DNA of 31,171 nt from the NCBI GenBank assembly GCA_029204225.1, contig MU836275.1, forward strand, positions 1-31,171. Direction: 5' to 3'. The notes under the pieces are model-generated. The model was not told the origin of the DNA. It saw only the letters and a program-made list of their open reading frames with translations, and ran no database searches. Source of the stretch: Diphasiastrum complanatum. Lineage: Eukaryota; Streptophyta; Lycopodiopsida; Lycopodiales; Lycopodiaceae. The translations under genes were made by a program, and so were the position numbers. This document shows, piece by piece, positions 9,621 to 20,734 of the stretch; positions within the stretch are counted from its first letter, which is position 1; every line of letters starts with the position of its first letter.

Positions 9621-10229
9621 AAGGAATGGACTGTGAGGATCTGAGGTTGGGAAGGAAGGTGTGTGAAAGTGGAGGTGTTGTGGATAGAAGGGTATGGAGG
9701 ATGTGTGGCAAACGAAGTATGGTGTGAAACAATGGAAGGTAGAAGTCCGAAAAAAGATGATGTTGGTATATGGTTGTGACTAAGCGGAAGGGATGAAGAT
9801 AGTGGGAGATGTAAGAAAGTAGCTTTTGGTTAAGACGGGTGTTTGGAGAGGATGAAAGGAAAGTGTGTAAGATGAAAAGGTGATGCTCAATAGTGTAACA
9901 GAAGCATTTTGAATGCTTGCGTAACACTACCCCTCAGCATGCAAAATGTTTCAAATGCTTTGTTCTCCACTGGCGATATTAGGTTTGGAGATTGTTGGTG
10001 ACGGCGCTCTCAATGGGAAAACACACTAGGATGACTGTACTGGGTGGAGATGGTGTAGAAGCAACCACGGATGCACAGAATGAGAGAGTTGCCAAGATTG
10101 TGTAGTGAGAGCTGAAAAATTGCCAGTAGATCGTCGCCAGAGAGCAGCTTCAGAGTTCACACTTCGTTGAGGTGCGAATGGCGTCGAGGTGATGACATTT
10201 AATGGACGTCGTCGGCTGGGTTTTGGGCG
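9621..10229. other. Spacer between the two minisatellite arrays
   Basis: This is non-repetitive sequence. The minus strand is open over 9927-9502 but is a biased Leu/His/Ser/Thr-rich run with no domain, partly reading the repeat. The segment 9925-10200 contains no recognisable gene. Confidence 0.5.
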
Positions 10230-10654
10230 CTGATGGGATGTGTCTGTTTGTTGGATTTTGAATGGGAAGCATCGGTCAAGATTTGAATGCAGTTGCGTCG
10301 GTCGAAATTTGAGAGAGTCGCGTCGGTCGAGATCTGAGAGAGTCGCGTCAGACGAGATCTGAGAGAGTTGCGTCGGTCGAGATCCGAGAGAGTAAACGTC
10401 GGTTCGAGATCCTGAGTGAGTCCGGCATCAGTCGAGATCTGATAAAAATCCATCGTTTGAGATCTGAACGGATCCCGTCGGTTTGAGATTTGAGCTGATC
10501 CCATCGGTTGAGATTTGAGCTGATCCTGTCGATTGAGATTTGAGCTGATGCCATCGGTTGAGATTTGAGCATGACCCCGTCGATTGAGATTTGAGTGATC
10601 CCGTTGGTTGAGATTTGAGCTGATCCCGTCGGTTGAGTTTTGACAAAATCCCAA
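10230..10654. repeat. 25-bp minisatellite, array 1
   Basis: About 15 imperfect units of 24-26 bp. The best-preserved ones (10460-10640) share the core GTCGGTTGAGATTTGA followed by GCTGATCCC; the left units read GTCGGTCGAGATCTGAGAGA. Because 25 is not a multiple of 3 and the unit has no minus-strand stop, all three minus frames stay open and give repetitive peptides (ISSNLNRRDQ-like). These are probably not genes. Confidence 0.9.
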
Positions 10655-11045
10655 TATGTAGGGAATGGATCTGTGTGATGCTAGTGAAGAACTTTCAAGT
10701 TGAAAATATGAGTGTGGCCCAGAGTAGAAATTCTTATGAAAGAGTGTATCCCCAGGGAATGTTTTGTATGCTTGAAGATACCAGTGAGACAGAGATTGAG
10801 GTGGCTAAAGTGTGAGAATCATTTCCGATGGTGTAGCCTATCATTTGTTGATCTAGACATCCATGACCCATGGAATATGATTAGGAAGAAGAGAATGCAT
10901 AGAAAGTACAATAAGTAATGGTATAAAGTATAAACAAGGATCAGTGTGAAAATTAGCATGGAAAACTAAAACTACAAGCAAGATCATAAGAAAATAGAAA
11001 AGAAATAAATAAAAACTGTAAAATTTATACTAGGGAAAAGATGTT
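10655..11045. other. Spacer between G1 pol and minisatellite
   Basis: Short plus-strand open frames (10633-10918) have no known domain. The right half is A-rich (10960-11030). By position this would be the start of the G1 3' untranslated region. Confidence 0.5.
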
Positions 11046-12242
11046 TAAATTGGGGTCACACAAAAAACAACTCTTCGTAATACCGCCTTAGAGGACCATG
11101 CGTTTACAACAGTGTCCTAGGAGGATTTTTGTCAATTGTTTTGCAACTGGACTGCACCATTAGGAAAGATTTTATTAATAACACACGGCCCTTCTTTCTG
11201 AATTTCAATTTGTCGGGGTGCTTCTTGGATGTATGAAGAAGCACCTGGTCACCTAAATGTAGATCTTTATAATGTAGGTGACGGTCATACCAGGCCTTTT
11301 CGCGTTGTTTATTAACCAATAGTGCGTGGTAGATATAAGTCTTGTCTCGGATAACCTGAGTTAACGTAAATAGTCTGGTTTTGAGTTGTTGTTCGATTGC
11401 AGCTTTTTCACAGAGATCTGTTGAAAAAGCTTACCATGACTCGTAATGATGGGACTAAGAATTCTACTGGGCATTACCGCCTCTTGAACATATACTAAGT
11501 GAAAAGGGGTAACTCACCCAGTAGGGCTTTCTTCGGAGTGATGCGGTAAAGCCAAACAGTTGAGAAAAGCTTTGTTTCCCAATCAGAACGACTAGTTTCA
11601 ACTATTTTGGTCAAAATTTTACATATCGTCTTGTTAGTTGATTCAGCCTGCCATTACATCTAGGGTAGTACGGTGTACTTTTTCTGTGAACAACAACGGT
11701 AATGGCGTAGGAGGTTATCAATGACAGCATTTAAAAAATGCGTGTCTTGCGATCACTAACTCAATGGGACAGCCAAAATGTGTAATAATGTTTTCGTAAA
11801 GAAAACGTGTGACTGGTTTTTGTGTTTGGCGTCCTTCGTTGCTCGAGCCTCTACCCACTTAGATCGCATAATCTTGGCTACGAGGAATGTAACAAGCTTG
11901 AGTATGTTTTTGCTGCTGGACTGATTGGTCAACAAAGTCAATTCCCCACTTATGGAAGGCTTCGTCTTCTTTAATGGGAGTCAACGACGTGAAATCTGCT
12001 CTTTGGTGTTTTTTCTTGACTCGTTGACAGACATCACGCACTTTAATGACAACAAACATGTCCTTAAACAAAGATGGCCACCACAGTCCTGCTCGAAGGA
12101 TAATCTTCGCTGTGGCTTCAGCAAAAAGTGGCCACCTCCCAATGCCCTCATGAGCCAGAGATCTGATAGGTCGTATCTCCGATTCATAAGCACATCGAAC
12201 GATGATACTGTCAACGCCCCTTTTGTAAAGTTGTCTCCGCAA
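11046..12242 (-). pseudogene. Gypsy G1 integrase
   Basis: The minus strand gives the N-terminal zinc-binding module with LYKRGVDSIIVRC, LAHEGIG and, in a shifted frame, GGHFL, then CQRVKKKHQRADF (HHCC type). The core then appears as KWGIDFVDQ and KWVEARATKDAKHKNQS, including the typical KWVEA motif, and the FGCPLS end is shifted. The C-terminal module reads REKAWYDRHLHYKDLHLGDQ and VLLHTSKKHPDKLKFRKKG, a GPY/F-type region. It ends KTIDKNPPRTLL and LRRYYEELFF close to 11046. No chromodomain follows, so a non-chromovirus gypsy is likely. The region between 11330 and 11755 is scrambled, and stops and shifts are frequent. Confidence 0.85.
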
Positions 12243-13075
12243 TTAGTTGAAAGGGTGCTTTGTGCTTTTAACAAAAAAAACAATTTTGCCGCCGTACTCA
12301 GGCCTTCCTTGAGTTTGTCTGTTGGTGAGAAACTGGGTGATCTCCTCAGCCCATAAGGGTGTACGCATCGATCTGAAAAAGGCATGCATCAGGGAGATCA
12401 TCATTGACTGGTGCGAGATGCTTTTTTTCAGCACTTGGTAGTTGGAAAGGTGGTCCGCCATTGAAATGTTGGGTCCCTTTTCAAACGACTACGCTGGAAA
12501 TTAGATTCCTCTAAAAATCAACAGCCATCGAGCTATACGTCCCGTTTTACAGGATTTATTAATGATATATAGAAGGGCTTGATGGTTTGTGTAGAACGCA
12601 AAGGTCTGGCCTAATAAATAATGTCTTAGTTGTTGCACAACATTAACCATCGCCAATGCTTCTCTATCGGTTGGTTGTATAGTTTACTTCAGCAGACACC
12701 AATTGTCTGCTCAAGAAACGTATTGGGAAGTCTTTGGCCATTTTCGTCTCCGGTTGTGCAAGAAGACCTCCGATGGCATACTTACTTGCGTCAGTATGTA
12801 CATGGAACTCTTTCGTGTAATCTGGCAGAGCGAAGTATGGGAGCCGTGGGTGAGGGCTATTTTCAACTCCTTCAAAGGCCTTAATTCGTTCTTCGGTCCA
12901 ACGAGGATCTACCAAACTAAATAAATGAGGCGTTGCCTTGCCTTGCGATTAGTCGATTATAAGATGCAATAATAATTTGTATGACGCGAGGAAGACATAT
13001 ACTTCCTTCACTATTGCCAGGTAAGGGCATTTCCACTATAACCTTGATTTTTGATGGGGTTGTTTAAGCTACTCA
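12243..13075 (-). pseudogene. Gypsy G1 RT thumb and RNase H
   Basis: On the minus strand, SKIKVIVEMPLP at ~13060-13025 is the RT thumb start (usual form PAKIKAI...LP). A shifted VKEVYVFLASY corresponds to VRGFLG.AGYYR. Then come WTEERIKAFEGVE and RLPYFALPDYTKEFHVHTDA, leading to SKYAIGGLLAQ, the RNase H start with its catalytic Asp. FPIRFLSRQLVSAEVNYTTN holds the catalytic Glu. The section down to ~12460 is degraded. ADHLSNYQ at ~12461 marks the joint to the integrase. The RT palm (catalytic Asp pair) is absent. Confidence 0.85.
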
Positions 13076-13769
13076 CGCATCTGTTTTTGACGCTCATGTT
13101 AATTTTGTATCAATAAACTTTAGTTATTTGTAACTGAGGTTTTTGTTGGTTTTTGAGTGGGCGATGTTGGTGCCTCACTTATCATATCGTCGTCGATTGT
13201 ATCTCATACTTCGTCGGGATCACATCCCATGTATATACTTTGGGTTTGGGCTTGTATGGTTTTGTGTGTTGGGTACCTTGGATGTCAGTTGGACGTGAGC
13301 CCAACGGTCCTGGTGTCGTTAATCTCCTTAGGAATTGATTTTGGCGGATAAGGTTGTGCATCTAGATATAAGAGTACATGTTCAATCCGTCATGGTCTAC
13401 ATCATCAATGGAAAGAATACCTTCTTCCGAAACATGGGCCGGTTAGAGACACTAGGTTCTCATGGCACCACGCTATAGGAATCGGGTCAATCATCTATAA
13501 GTGGGATGATGGGTGTGTCAATGTCTGTAGAGGATGGGAGAATATCCACATCTGTTGCATCAGTTTTCAATATGACATTGATTGGAATCAGTACAGTCAC
13601 AGTGGCTAGTGCGTGACCCCCAATTGATTATGTCCTTGGATCTCGTATAGTGACCTTTTGGTTGGATCGGGACACTATCTGATTCGTCATATGTTGTGGA
13701 TTTATAAAGGGGAAAAAGAAAGAGAGGAGCCTACAGGTTGTTAATTCATGGCTTAATGTATGGAACAAT
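13076..13769. other. Unassigned stretch between gypsy G1 and G2
   Basis: On the minus strand one frame reads KSIPKEINDTRTVGLTS, later DDDMISEAPTSPTQKPTKTS, a polar, protein-like stretch that could be a remnant of the G1 polyprotein upstream of RT. The plus strand has only short open frames (13153-13351). The boundary between the two elements lies somewhere here. Confidence 0.35.
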
Positions 13770-14801
13770 TATTTTGTCGTGAATATGTTTTTTGAAAGTG
13801 AGAAACTCTCCACTGCCACTATGTTTCTAGATGGAAAGCCTTACTTTGGTGGGAGGGATCTAGTAGCCAAGGAAAAACAACCATTAACTTGGGAGGCATT
13901 TTGCTTAGTATTCAAGGAATACTTCCTTCCTTTGTTAGATGATTATGAACATTTCCAAAAACTTTCAGGATTGACCATGATTAAAGGCCTTGATCAATTC
14001 ATTCAAGACTTCCATGATCTGAATCCTCTTTATAATGAGATACCTCCTAAAATTCATATGCTCCATGTTTATTGATGGCTGACCTAAAGACTATCAAGTG
14101 GATGTTAGAAGGAACCATCCTATTACCCTAGAAGATGCTATTAGGTGTTGCAAAATTTTTTGATACACTCCTAAGCCATCTAAGAGTCATCACCCTATGA
14201 GCAAAAGAAGGGTTTCCAATTTAAGAGAAAGGATAAATAAGTTACCAATAGTGCAATGGAGAGGGGTCACCTTGCACGAGATTGTTTGTGTCAAGAACAA
14301 AGCCTCAACTTCAAGTATCAATCTTTAAAGTAATGAGCATGGATATTGTTTTCTTAGTTCAATGTTTTTATGGACCTAATGACTTAATTTGCATTAAAGG
14401 TAAAATTGTGGGGACATGTTGTTTAAGGTAGTTTTTGACACGGGATCCACTCATAATTTTATAGATGCAAATTTGGTGTAGATGCCTAAACCTTCCTTAC
14501 TCACAAACAGTGAGAAGAAATATTGTGTGACAATGGCATCTGGATGTAATTCCGAACTCATGGATTATGTGGTTCATAATGTGCATTGCACATACAGGTT
14601 TATCATGAAAAACTAGAATTCCATGCTGTTAATTTGGCAAATGTGTATGTTGTTCTTGGGGAGCAAGGGCATTATGATAAGAATAAATTTTTGAAAATTG
14701 ATTTTGTTGAAAAATATTTAACTTTTATGCATGATTGTTCTTTAATAAAGATTAATGCTAGGATTTGGAAAGAGAGATTTTGGTTTGGTGAAGATTCCTA
14801 A
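13770..14801 (+). pseudogene. Gypsy G2 gag and protease
   Basis: The plus strand has a retrotransposon gag domain: EKLSTATMFLDGKPYFGG, then PLTWEAFCLVFKEYFLP and KLSGLTMIKGLDQFIQDFHD. This is the W..F...F pattern of plant gypsy gag. Near 14262-14285, RGHLARDC is the second half of a zinc knuckle; its first two cysteines are lost. At ~14431, VVFDTGSTHNFIDANLV is the retropepsin active site (D-T-G). The protease C-terminal part follows as VVLGEQ and KIDFVEKYLTF (14586-14801). Stops and shifts separate these blocks. The orientation is opposite to G1, so this is a separate element; its RT and integrase are not in the window. Confidence 0.85.
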
Positions 14802-15879
14802 AAAATCATGATGGCAGTATGTCTATACTTGCGAGTTGTTAAAATCCGCACAAACAACTTGCAAAGACCAATGATGAGAAAGTAAAAAAATCCATTAAAA
14901 TCTCAATACTTTTAAAGCTTTTGTTTTTCTGATTATTATATTAAATTTCAAAATCATTAATGTTATGATATCATAATATTTTCTCTTGAATATTTTAATT
15001 GTATTTTCATGTGTGTCAAGTAGACAATCAAAAATCAAGATCTAGAATGGCGATACACACACATCAAGCAAGAGCAATCATAAATCATTGATCATCATGA
15101 AGATCCACAGGTGTGGTATGACCTCAGTACGGTCTGAAATCATAAATTATCAAAGAACAAGTTATCTTATCATTTGAGATCACAAAAAAATAAAGTATCA
15201 GAAGTGAAGAAGCCAATGAGCTCTCAAAAATTCTCTAAGGCATTACTGTGAGAGATGGATTGTATGTACAAAAGCTCTTTCCCACCTCAAGTTAGGTGAA
15301 AATCCAACATTCAATAAGGAAGATGATTGACCATTTTTTGCCCAAATTTGTCAATCTTATCTAACCCTAGAGTTTTTGCCAAGGTAGTAGCTAGGTTGGT
15401 TATCCACCTCCATGATTCAAGGAATTTGGTCCTATAATTTAGGAATTATGACCAAAAAAATATAACTAACCCTATGAATGAGATCTTAACCTATCTAGGG
15501 TAATCTACACACATTGAAACATGGATTCACAACTTGTGGGACCCACCTATGTACAATTTACATGGTTTTGATCATGCCAATTTTTGGCAATTTCTCACAT
15601 AGTGGATGCTGCAAAAGTGTTTCAAGTGCATAGACATCAACAAACAATTGAAAAAAAAAAAGTTGGCCAAACCATCAAATGAAATGTCTGGAATGTCCGC
15701 AAAAGTATATTGGCATTATCTTGATGGCATGGACATTGTTACTTCATTCATTAGAGTGCCAAAAAATGTGAATGAATAGATTTTGTTCAAGTTTCATCTC
15801 ATTGGAGCACTTGTGGATGAGACCTGCATTGAGATCGTAGGGAATACATCAACAAAACCCCCATTGCTTCACTCTTTGC
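14802..15879. other. AT-rich stretch without genes
   Basis: I see no domain on either strand. A short plus-strand frame near 15700-15830 (YWHYLDGMDIVTSFIRVP) looks protein-like but matches nothing I know. Confidence 0.5.
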
Positions 15880-16490
15880 ACGTTAGCCACCAAACAGGAA
15901 ACTGTATTTACCTTGCCAATTTCCGTCCACCATCCTATACGCCCTCAACCGCAGTCCCCTTGCTTTCCGACACCGCATTCATCTACCATTACAACCGCCA
16001 ATTGACCACTGAGCATCGCAATCGGTCCGTTCTCTCGGACCGCCCGGATCACAACAGACCGCATACCATCAACATTCAAGCACCCCCACAAATCTTCGCA
16101 AACATCCCCTATGCCTCCACCTTGCAACCGTGAAGAACGCAACAGCCCCCACTTAGCCATCAACTGAAACCAATCGCCAACCATCGCAAACCGTCAAGAC
16201 CGCAATCCAATCCCATCACTCCTTCCACGTATTCCAACCCCATCCATCGTTGCCCTGTAGTAACCTGCCATCAACCGCTCTGACATAGCAGTCGACCCGC
16301 CGCAAACCGCAAACCACCGTTGCAACCGCACTCGACCGCTGACACCTCCACTGACCACACCAGTCCGCATACCCTTCGTCCTCAACCGCATCAGATTGCA
16401 ATAACCCGCAGTGATCGTAGCACCCGCAATCCCACCATAACCGTAAACCACACCAAACCGTAGACCGCAAACCTATAGAGACCGCAAAAA
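15880..16490. repeat. C-rich block with many CCGCA motifs
   Basis: The plus strand is strongly C-rich and G-poor, with CCGCA occurring about a dozen times, often as AACCGCA or GACCGCA; I saw no TGCGG on the same strand. Spacing is irregular. The minus strand is open in two overlapping frames (16194-16539), Trp/Cys/Gly-rich and probably by-products of the composition. It lies just upstream of the G3 gag remnant and may be its leader or LTR. It ends in A-runs at ~16495-16555. Confidence 0.5.
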
Positions 16491-16603
16491 TCCAAAAAAA
16501 AAAAAATTCCAACAACACCAAAACACTCAAAAAATTCAAAACAATAAAAAAAAACTCATACTAGTACTCCAATGGACCCAACAAAGAGACCCTGAAATCC
16601 CAG

Positions 16604-17563
16604 ATGATTATCCATACGAGGTCTGTAGCTGAACAAATCAGACGCCATAGGTATCTACCGAATGAGAGCCGAACTCCAAGGAGCCATCCACAAACCCATT
16701 CAAGGGACAAGAACCTGATAGAGCCTGAGACTTCATGCACACAATCTATTTTTCTGGTGGCTGAGCTCTCACAAAGTCAGAAACCAACCCGAATGGAGTT
16801 TCTGCTACCCCACGGAGCTCATTTTGAAAGACGTACACCCAAGCTAAGATCTACCAAAGTTTTACAGGTAGTTTGGGACCCCCCCCACTCAAAGATTTTT
16901 GCAAATCCTTGAGAATGCATTGTAATGTATATGGTGAAACATCTCCCGATGCTATGGTCCAACTGTTTTCGAATGACCATGATCGTTAAAGCACGTGAAT
17001 TGGTTTTTCAACCTTGATCGTGACGAAAAGACAAACTGGTCAATTTTGAAAGAGTCATTTGTCAAGTGTTTTAAGCCCTTTCGCTTGATCGAGAGTCCCT
17101 TTTGTCAAATTGAGTAACAAACACGATGGCAAAGGATGAACGTGTACGAGACTATATCGAGCGTTTCAAACTCTTAAAAAGTCAAGTACAGGAACAGCCC
17201 TCTAAACAGATGCTCATCATCTGGTTTTTAGTCGGCCTTCAAGATGGATTAGACGCGGAGCTTAAATCAAATAACGAATATATGAGCCTTATATTAGCTA
17301 TGTCTGATGCCATCAAGGAAGAAGACGAAGGATCAGATGTTGATGAATCAAGGGGAAAGACGAGCACCATGTGCTCCTCTCCATTGAGTCGAAGACCGAT
17401 CGAGGACCACCCGAGATTCAGCTTTGGAAATCCCAGTTGGAGTTGGTTAATAAGCAACATCAACTTCAGATGGAGAAAACTCACCCATGAGTTTCAAGCT
17501 ACCTTGAAGTCTATCCAAAGCAGTATGCCATGGTCAATCAAACCCTGCACAAGTACCTTATAG
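16604..17563 (+). pseudogene. Gypsy G3 gag
   Basis: Across three plus-strand frames: KIFANP and LENALQCI near 16880-16930; then FFNLDRDEKTNWSILKESF and VKCFKPF at ~17005-17085; then MAKDERVRDYIERFKLLKSQ followed by PSKQMLIIWFLVGLQDGLDA (17126-17260). This is the typical plant gypsy gag order: AR.WF..L, W..F...F, then E.V..Y..RF..L and FL.GL. The N-terminal part (16604-16890) is basic and poorly conserved. A Lys/Glu-rich tail follows to 17563; no zinc knuckle, protease or pol is visible. The sequence differs from the G2 gag, so it is another family. Confidence 0.75.
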
Positions 17564-18285
17564 ACAAAAAAACAATATGGTGCCCCACACGGCCCGGGCT
17601 ACGCATCCTGTGATGCTTGTCCTTCATATCCGCCTATCCTTTTATAACAGTTCCAAAACTTATTTGGCCACTTGGCTTTCCCTCAAAATGTAAACCCTAC
17701 TATTTTTGGGGACTAGATTCAATGTACTCACAATTCAAATTTGAATCTACTCAAACTCGAGTACCAAATTTCCCACACCTTTCAAAAAAGTGTTTATTCA
17801 AATGAAATATAGACTAGTTAACTTTGAAAGTTAAACTCTATGTCTATTATAAAATTGGCCTCTCAATTTGCCCAAATAAACAAATGTAGCAAATATGACT
17901 AAATTAGTTGAATCTTTCACAGAAAGTATATCTATATCATTTTTCTAACAATTAATAAGAGAGTGAGATTCATTTATTATGCTCTCAAATACTTTAATTT
18001 AGAAGAATATATAAGATACTCACAATGAGAGAAATCATCGTTTATAAAGAGCTCAACAAACATGCAAAAGCTTGAATGTTCTAGATATTTGATTATCATC
18101 TCCATAATCCTTTCTTAAGTATTTGATGCAAAAAATGGCAAGAAGCATAATTCCATGACTTATGTTAAATTTGAGGCCCTCACAATCTTTAATATATCAT
18201 GATTGGCATTTTTTATTACATTTGCTACAATTTGCATTTTTTCATATGTTTAAGTCTTGATTTTTCATATATATATGTATATAAA

Positions 18286-18318
18286 TGTGTGTATGTGTGT
18301 GTTGTGTGTGTGTGTGTC
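18286..18318. repeat. (TG)n microsatellite
   Basis: An interrupted TGTG run with ATG, TTG and CTG interruptions. It runs straight into the tandem duplication that follows. Confidence 0.8.
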
Positions 18319-18440
18319 TGTGTGTGTATTGCTCACTCATGACTTGGTTATCCTTAAGATTCTTTTGATGTTTAGCTGTGTGTGTGTGTTTTGCTCACTC
18401 ATGACTTTGGTATCCTGTAAGATATCTTTTGATGTTTAGC
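18319..18440. repeat. ~60-bp tandem duplication starting in (TG)n
   Basis: Two adjacent copies, 18319-18376 and 18377-18440. Each begins with TGTGTGTG, continues TTGCTCACTCATGACTT and ends TTTTGATGTTTAGC. The copies differ by a few substitutions and indels, so the event is not recent. Confidence 0.85.
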
Positions 18441-20515
18441 TAGAGATATGTGAGAAGATGCTTAGGGTAAAGTAGCACCTACAACATGGTAAACAACTAC
18501 ATAGGGCGTACATGAAATTAAAGTTCCTATATGTCATGGTTGTTAGCCTTTTTTTTTTTTCTCTTTCTTTCTAGAGTACATTTTATTTAAAAGTCATATC
18601 CAATTAATAAATTTATGGTTTTAGCTGGCATGCATATCTTCCTTACTAGAATATAGTCTAGTACATTTTATAAAACTCTAAACATTGCCTTTACAACTAT
18701 GCAAGTTTTAGTTTTTTAAATGCAAGGCCTTTAGTTAATTTTACTTTTTATATTTCTAGGATGACTTAGAGACTTATTTGTTTATGGATTTCAAGCTTTC
18801 AACACTCAAGATTATATGCTCTAGACAGAAATGATAATGGTTTACATTTCTAGAAAATAATGAGCTTATGTATTTTATAAAATACCATTGTTTTGGAAGC
18901 AATTAAGAGAACCTCCCCCAAGTAAACATGTCTCATACTTTTGGTGGTACATGATATACATGCCACTTTTGCCATTGCACACTTATTTACTTTTATAAAA
19001 AGTAAACTCTTGTTGAAATTTTTTGGTAATAAGAAACTTTAACAAGACCAAAAAGATAGTTGAGTGAAAACCCACTTTACATCTATCTTTTATATAAAAA
19101 TATTATTGTGACTGTTGCATTGATTAAGAGTGTGATCTTTGAAAGAACCATCTATTGGATAAGGAAAAGAACATCCTTGTGCAAGTTTTTAAAAATGAAA
19201 GATACCATGTTTATCATAAATGTATTACTAGTTTATGAAAAGATAACATGCATAAGCTACATGTCAACAAGTAGTCTTGTTAAAAAGTCCATTATTCATT
19301 TTTCAAAGGCATCATAAGCTCTTGTTTTTTTGTGATAAAGTAATGTATAGTAGTATGCCTTTTGAAAGATGTATATTGTAAATTGATAACAATAAGATAA
19401 AAGAGCGACATTTTTCTTTTGTATAGCATGAGTATGGAGACCATTGAAAACAAACATGGCACTAAAACAAATTTTGCAATGGTACTTGTTTTTAGGATTC
19501 ACATAAAACCTATAGCTCGATATGCAAATTCTTGCTATAAAATCAAAATTCAAGTACACATGTAGTAGATGTATTTGTGCATAAGCCAAACTAACAAACT
19601 TATGCTTGAATTCTTGATTTGTGTAGCCTCAATTTATTTGGCATAAGTCAATAAGTGCTCAACATGACTACAAAAATTTATGTCAACACGAATATCAAAT
19701 ATTATAGAAGTGAAAAATACATAGTTAAGCTTGCTTACAATTATTTTATCTCTTCTATGTCCTTAGTTGTGTTGTGGATTTCTGGAGTCAAACTTTTGAA
19801 CTTGAGAAGAAGAAAGAGGGTCCTACCCAACTCACTTACACTTTTAAAAAATCTGGGATATCAACTAGAAATATAACCTTTAACTCTTCATTAAATACTC
19901 CAAAAAGTTTAGCTTACCTATATTATGCTTTTCTATTATTGTAGTTCTATTGTAAAAATGTATTCTTAGGAAGCAAGAAGACTCCTCAGATGGTTGTCGA
20001 CATAGCGTAGATAAGGAGAGTTTGAGGCATGGAAATCATTGTTGGAATTGTCATATTCCGATTGAATCTGGGCTACTAATGATTTCTGAGAGTGAAACCA
20101 GATTGGAGAAGGGGCTGTCAACGTCTTTATGGGCTTAGCAAGGTTGGTGGCAACTCGCAGGCCCTGAGCCTTTCTCTAACCTCTTGAACCATCACTAGAC
20201 CGTTTTGAATCATTGAGGGCACTCTAATTTTTTGGCGACCATCACAATCTGGAGGCAGTCGTGTAGCGTGCGTTGTATAGCAAAAAAATTGAACGTGGAG
20301 ATCCATTTTGAGTACAGATTGTGGGCGTATTGCTACTTCTAGACAATGAGCTTGTATGACAACAAATTTGTGCCAAAATTGTTATCCTTCTATGGATTTT
20401 TAGAGTTTTTTTAGCAAGACTCACATAGCAAGCATGTTTTAGCACTGAAATTGTTTTAAGAGCAATAACATGTGAGGCTTTGGGCAAGGTACATCAAATC
20501 TAAAAGCAGCTCAAA

Positions 20516-20734
20516 TGAGCATTATCAATTATTCACCATAAGCAATCACCACAAGGAGGAGGAAGAACACACACTATCACAATATCACACTAAATGTAAA
20601 GTACAATAAATCCTGATAGAGAGAGAGCGAGAAAACTAGGAGTTGACTAATAGACTAGCCTACAGCTACTTACAACTGGCAACAATAAAGTACCTCGTAA
20701 TAGTAACAATGAAGTTTATTATTGATTTCTAGCA
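20516..20734 (-). repeat. Putative short 3' LTR of C3
   Basis: On the minus strand it starts TGCTAGAAATC just after the polypurine tract and includes CTCTCTCTC at ~20615. A possible CA end is at 20516, giving 219 bp, a size found among short-LTR copia families. The outer end is unproven. Confidence 0.4.

Larger units (their letters stand above)
5089..13140 (-). mobile_element. Degenerate Ty3/gypsy element G1 with extended 3' region
   Basis: On the minus strand the parts come in this order: RT thumb (~13075), RNase H, integrase, end of pol (~11046), spacer, 25-bp minisatellite array, spacer, second array, a ~3 kb coding-like region starting MSTNPASSSDD at 9223, a polypurine tract at 6000-6013 and an LTR running from TGTTAGCAGG at 5999 to about 5089. 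All parts share one orientation and the order suits a single gypsy element, so I join them; that join is inference. gag, protease and the RT palm are missing. Roughly 5 kb between pol and the LTR fits Tat-lineage elements, which often carry additional ORFs and tandem repeats there. Confidence 0.6.
17564..20515. other. AT-rich region without recognisable genes
   Basis: About 3 kb of A/T-rich sequence. Open frames (e.g. 19060-19317 plus, 19296-19589 minus, 19655-19876 plus, 20242-20487 minus) show no domain and have compositions expected of AT-rich DNA. It contains a (TG)n tract and a tandem duplication listed separately. It could hold diverged non-coding TE parts. Confidence 0.5.

Noticed and set aside
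9502-9927. 141-residue minus-strand open frame
   Set aside because: Biased Leu/His/Ser/Thr composition, no domain, and its end reads the minisatellite; probably chance openness.
10199-10654. Minisatellite considered as a CRISPR array
   Set aside because: Units are directly adjacent with no unique spacers, and the context is a plant retroelement.
15945-16539. Minus-strand Gly/Trp/Cys-rich frames across the C-rich block
   Set aside because: They overlap each other and follow from the base composition; no known domain.
19296-19589. Minus-strand frame considered as a PPR-like gene
   Set aside because: RAYDAFEK resembles a PPR helix only faintly; no repeat periodicity and AT-driven composition.
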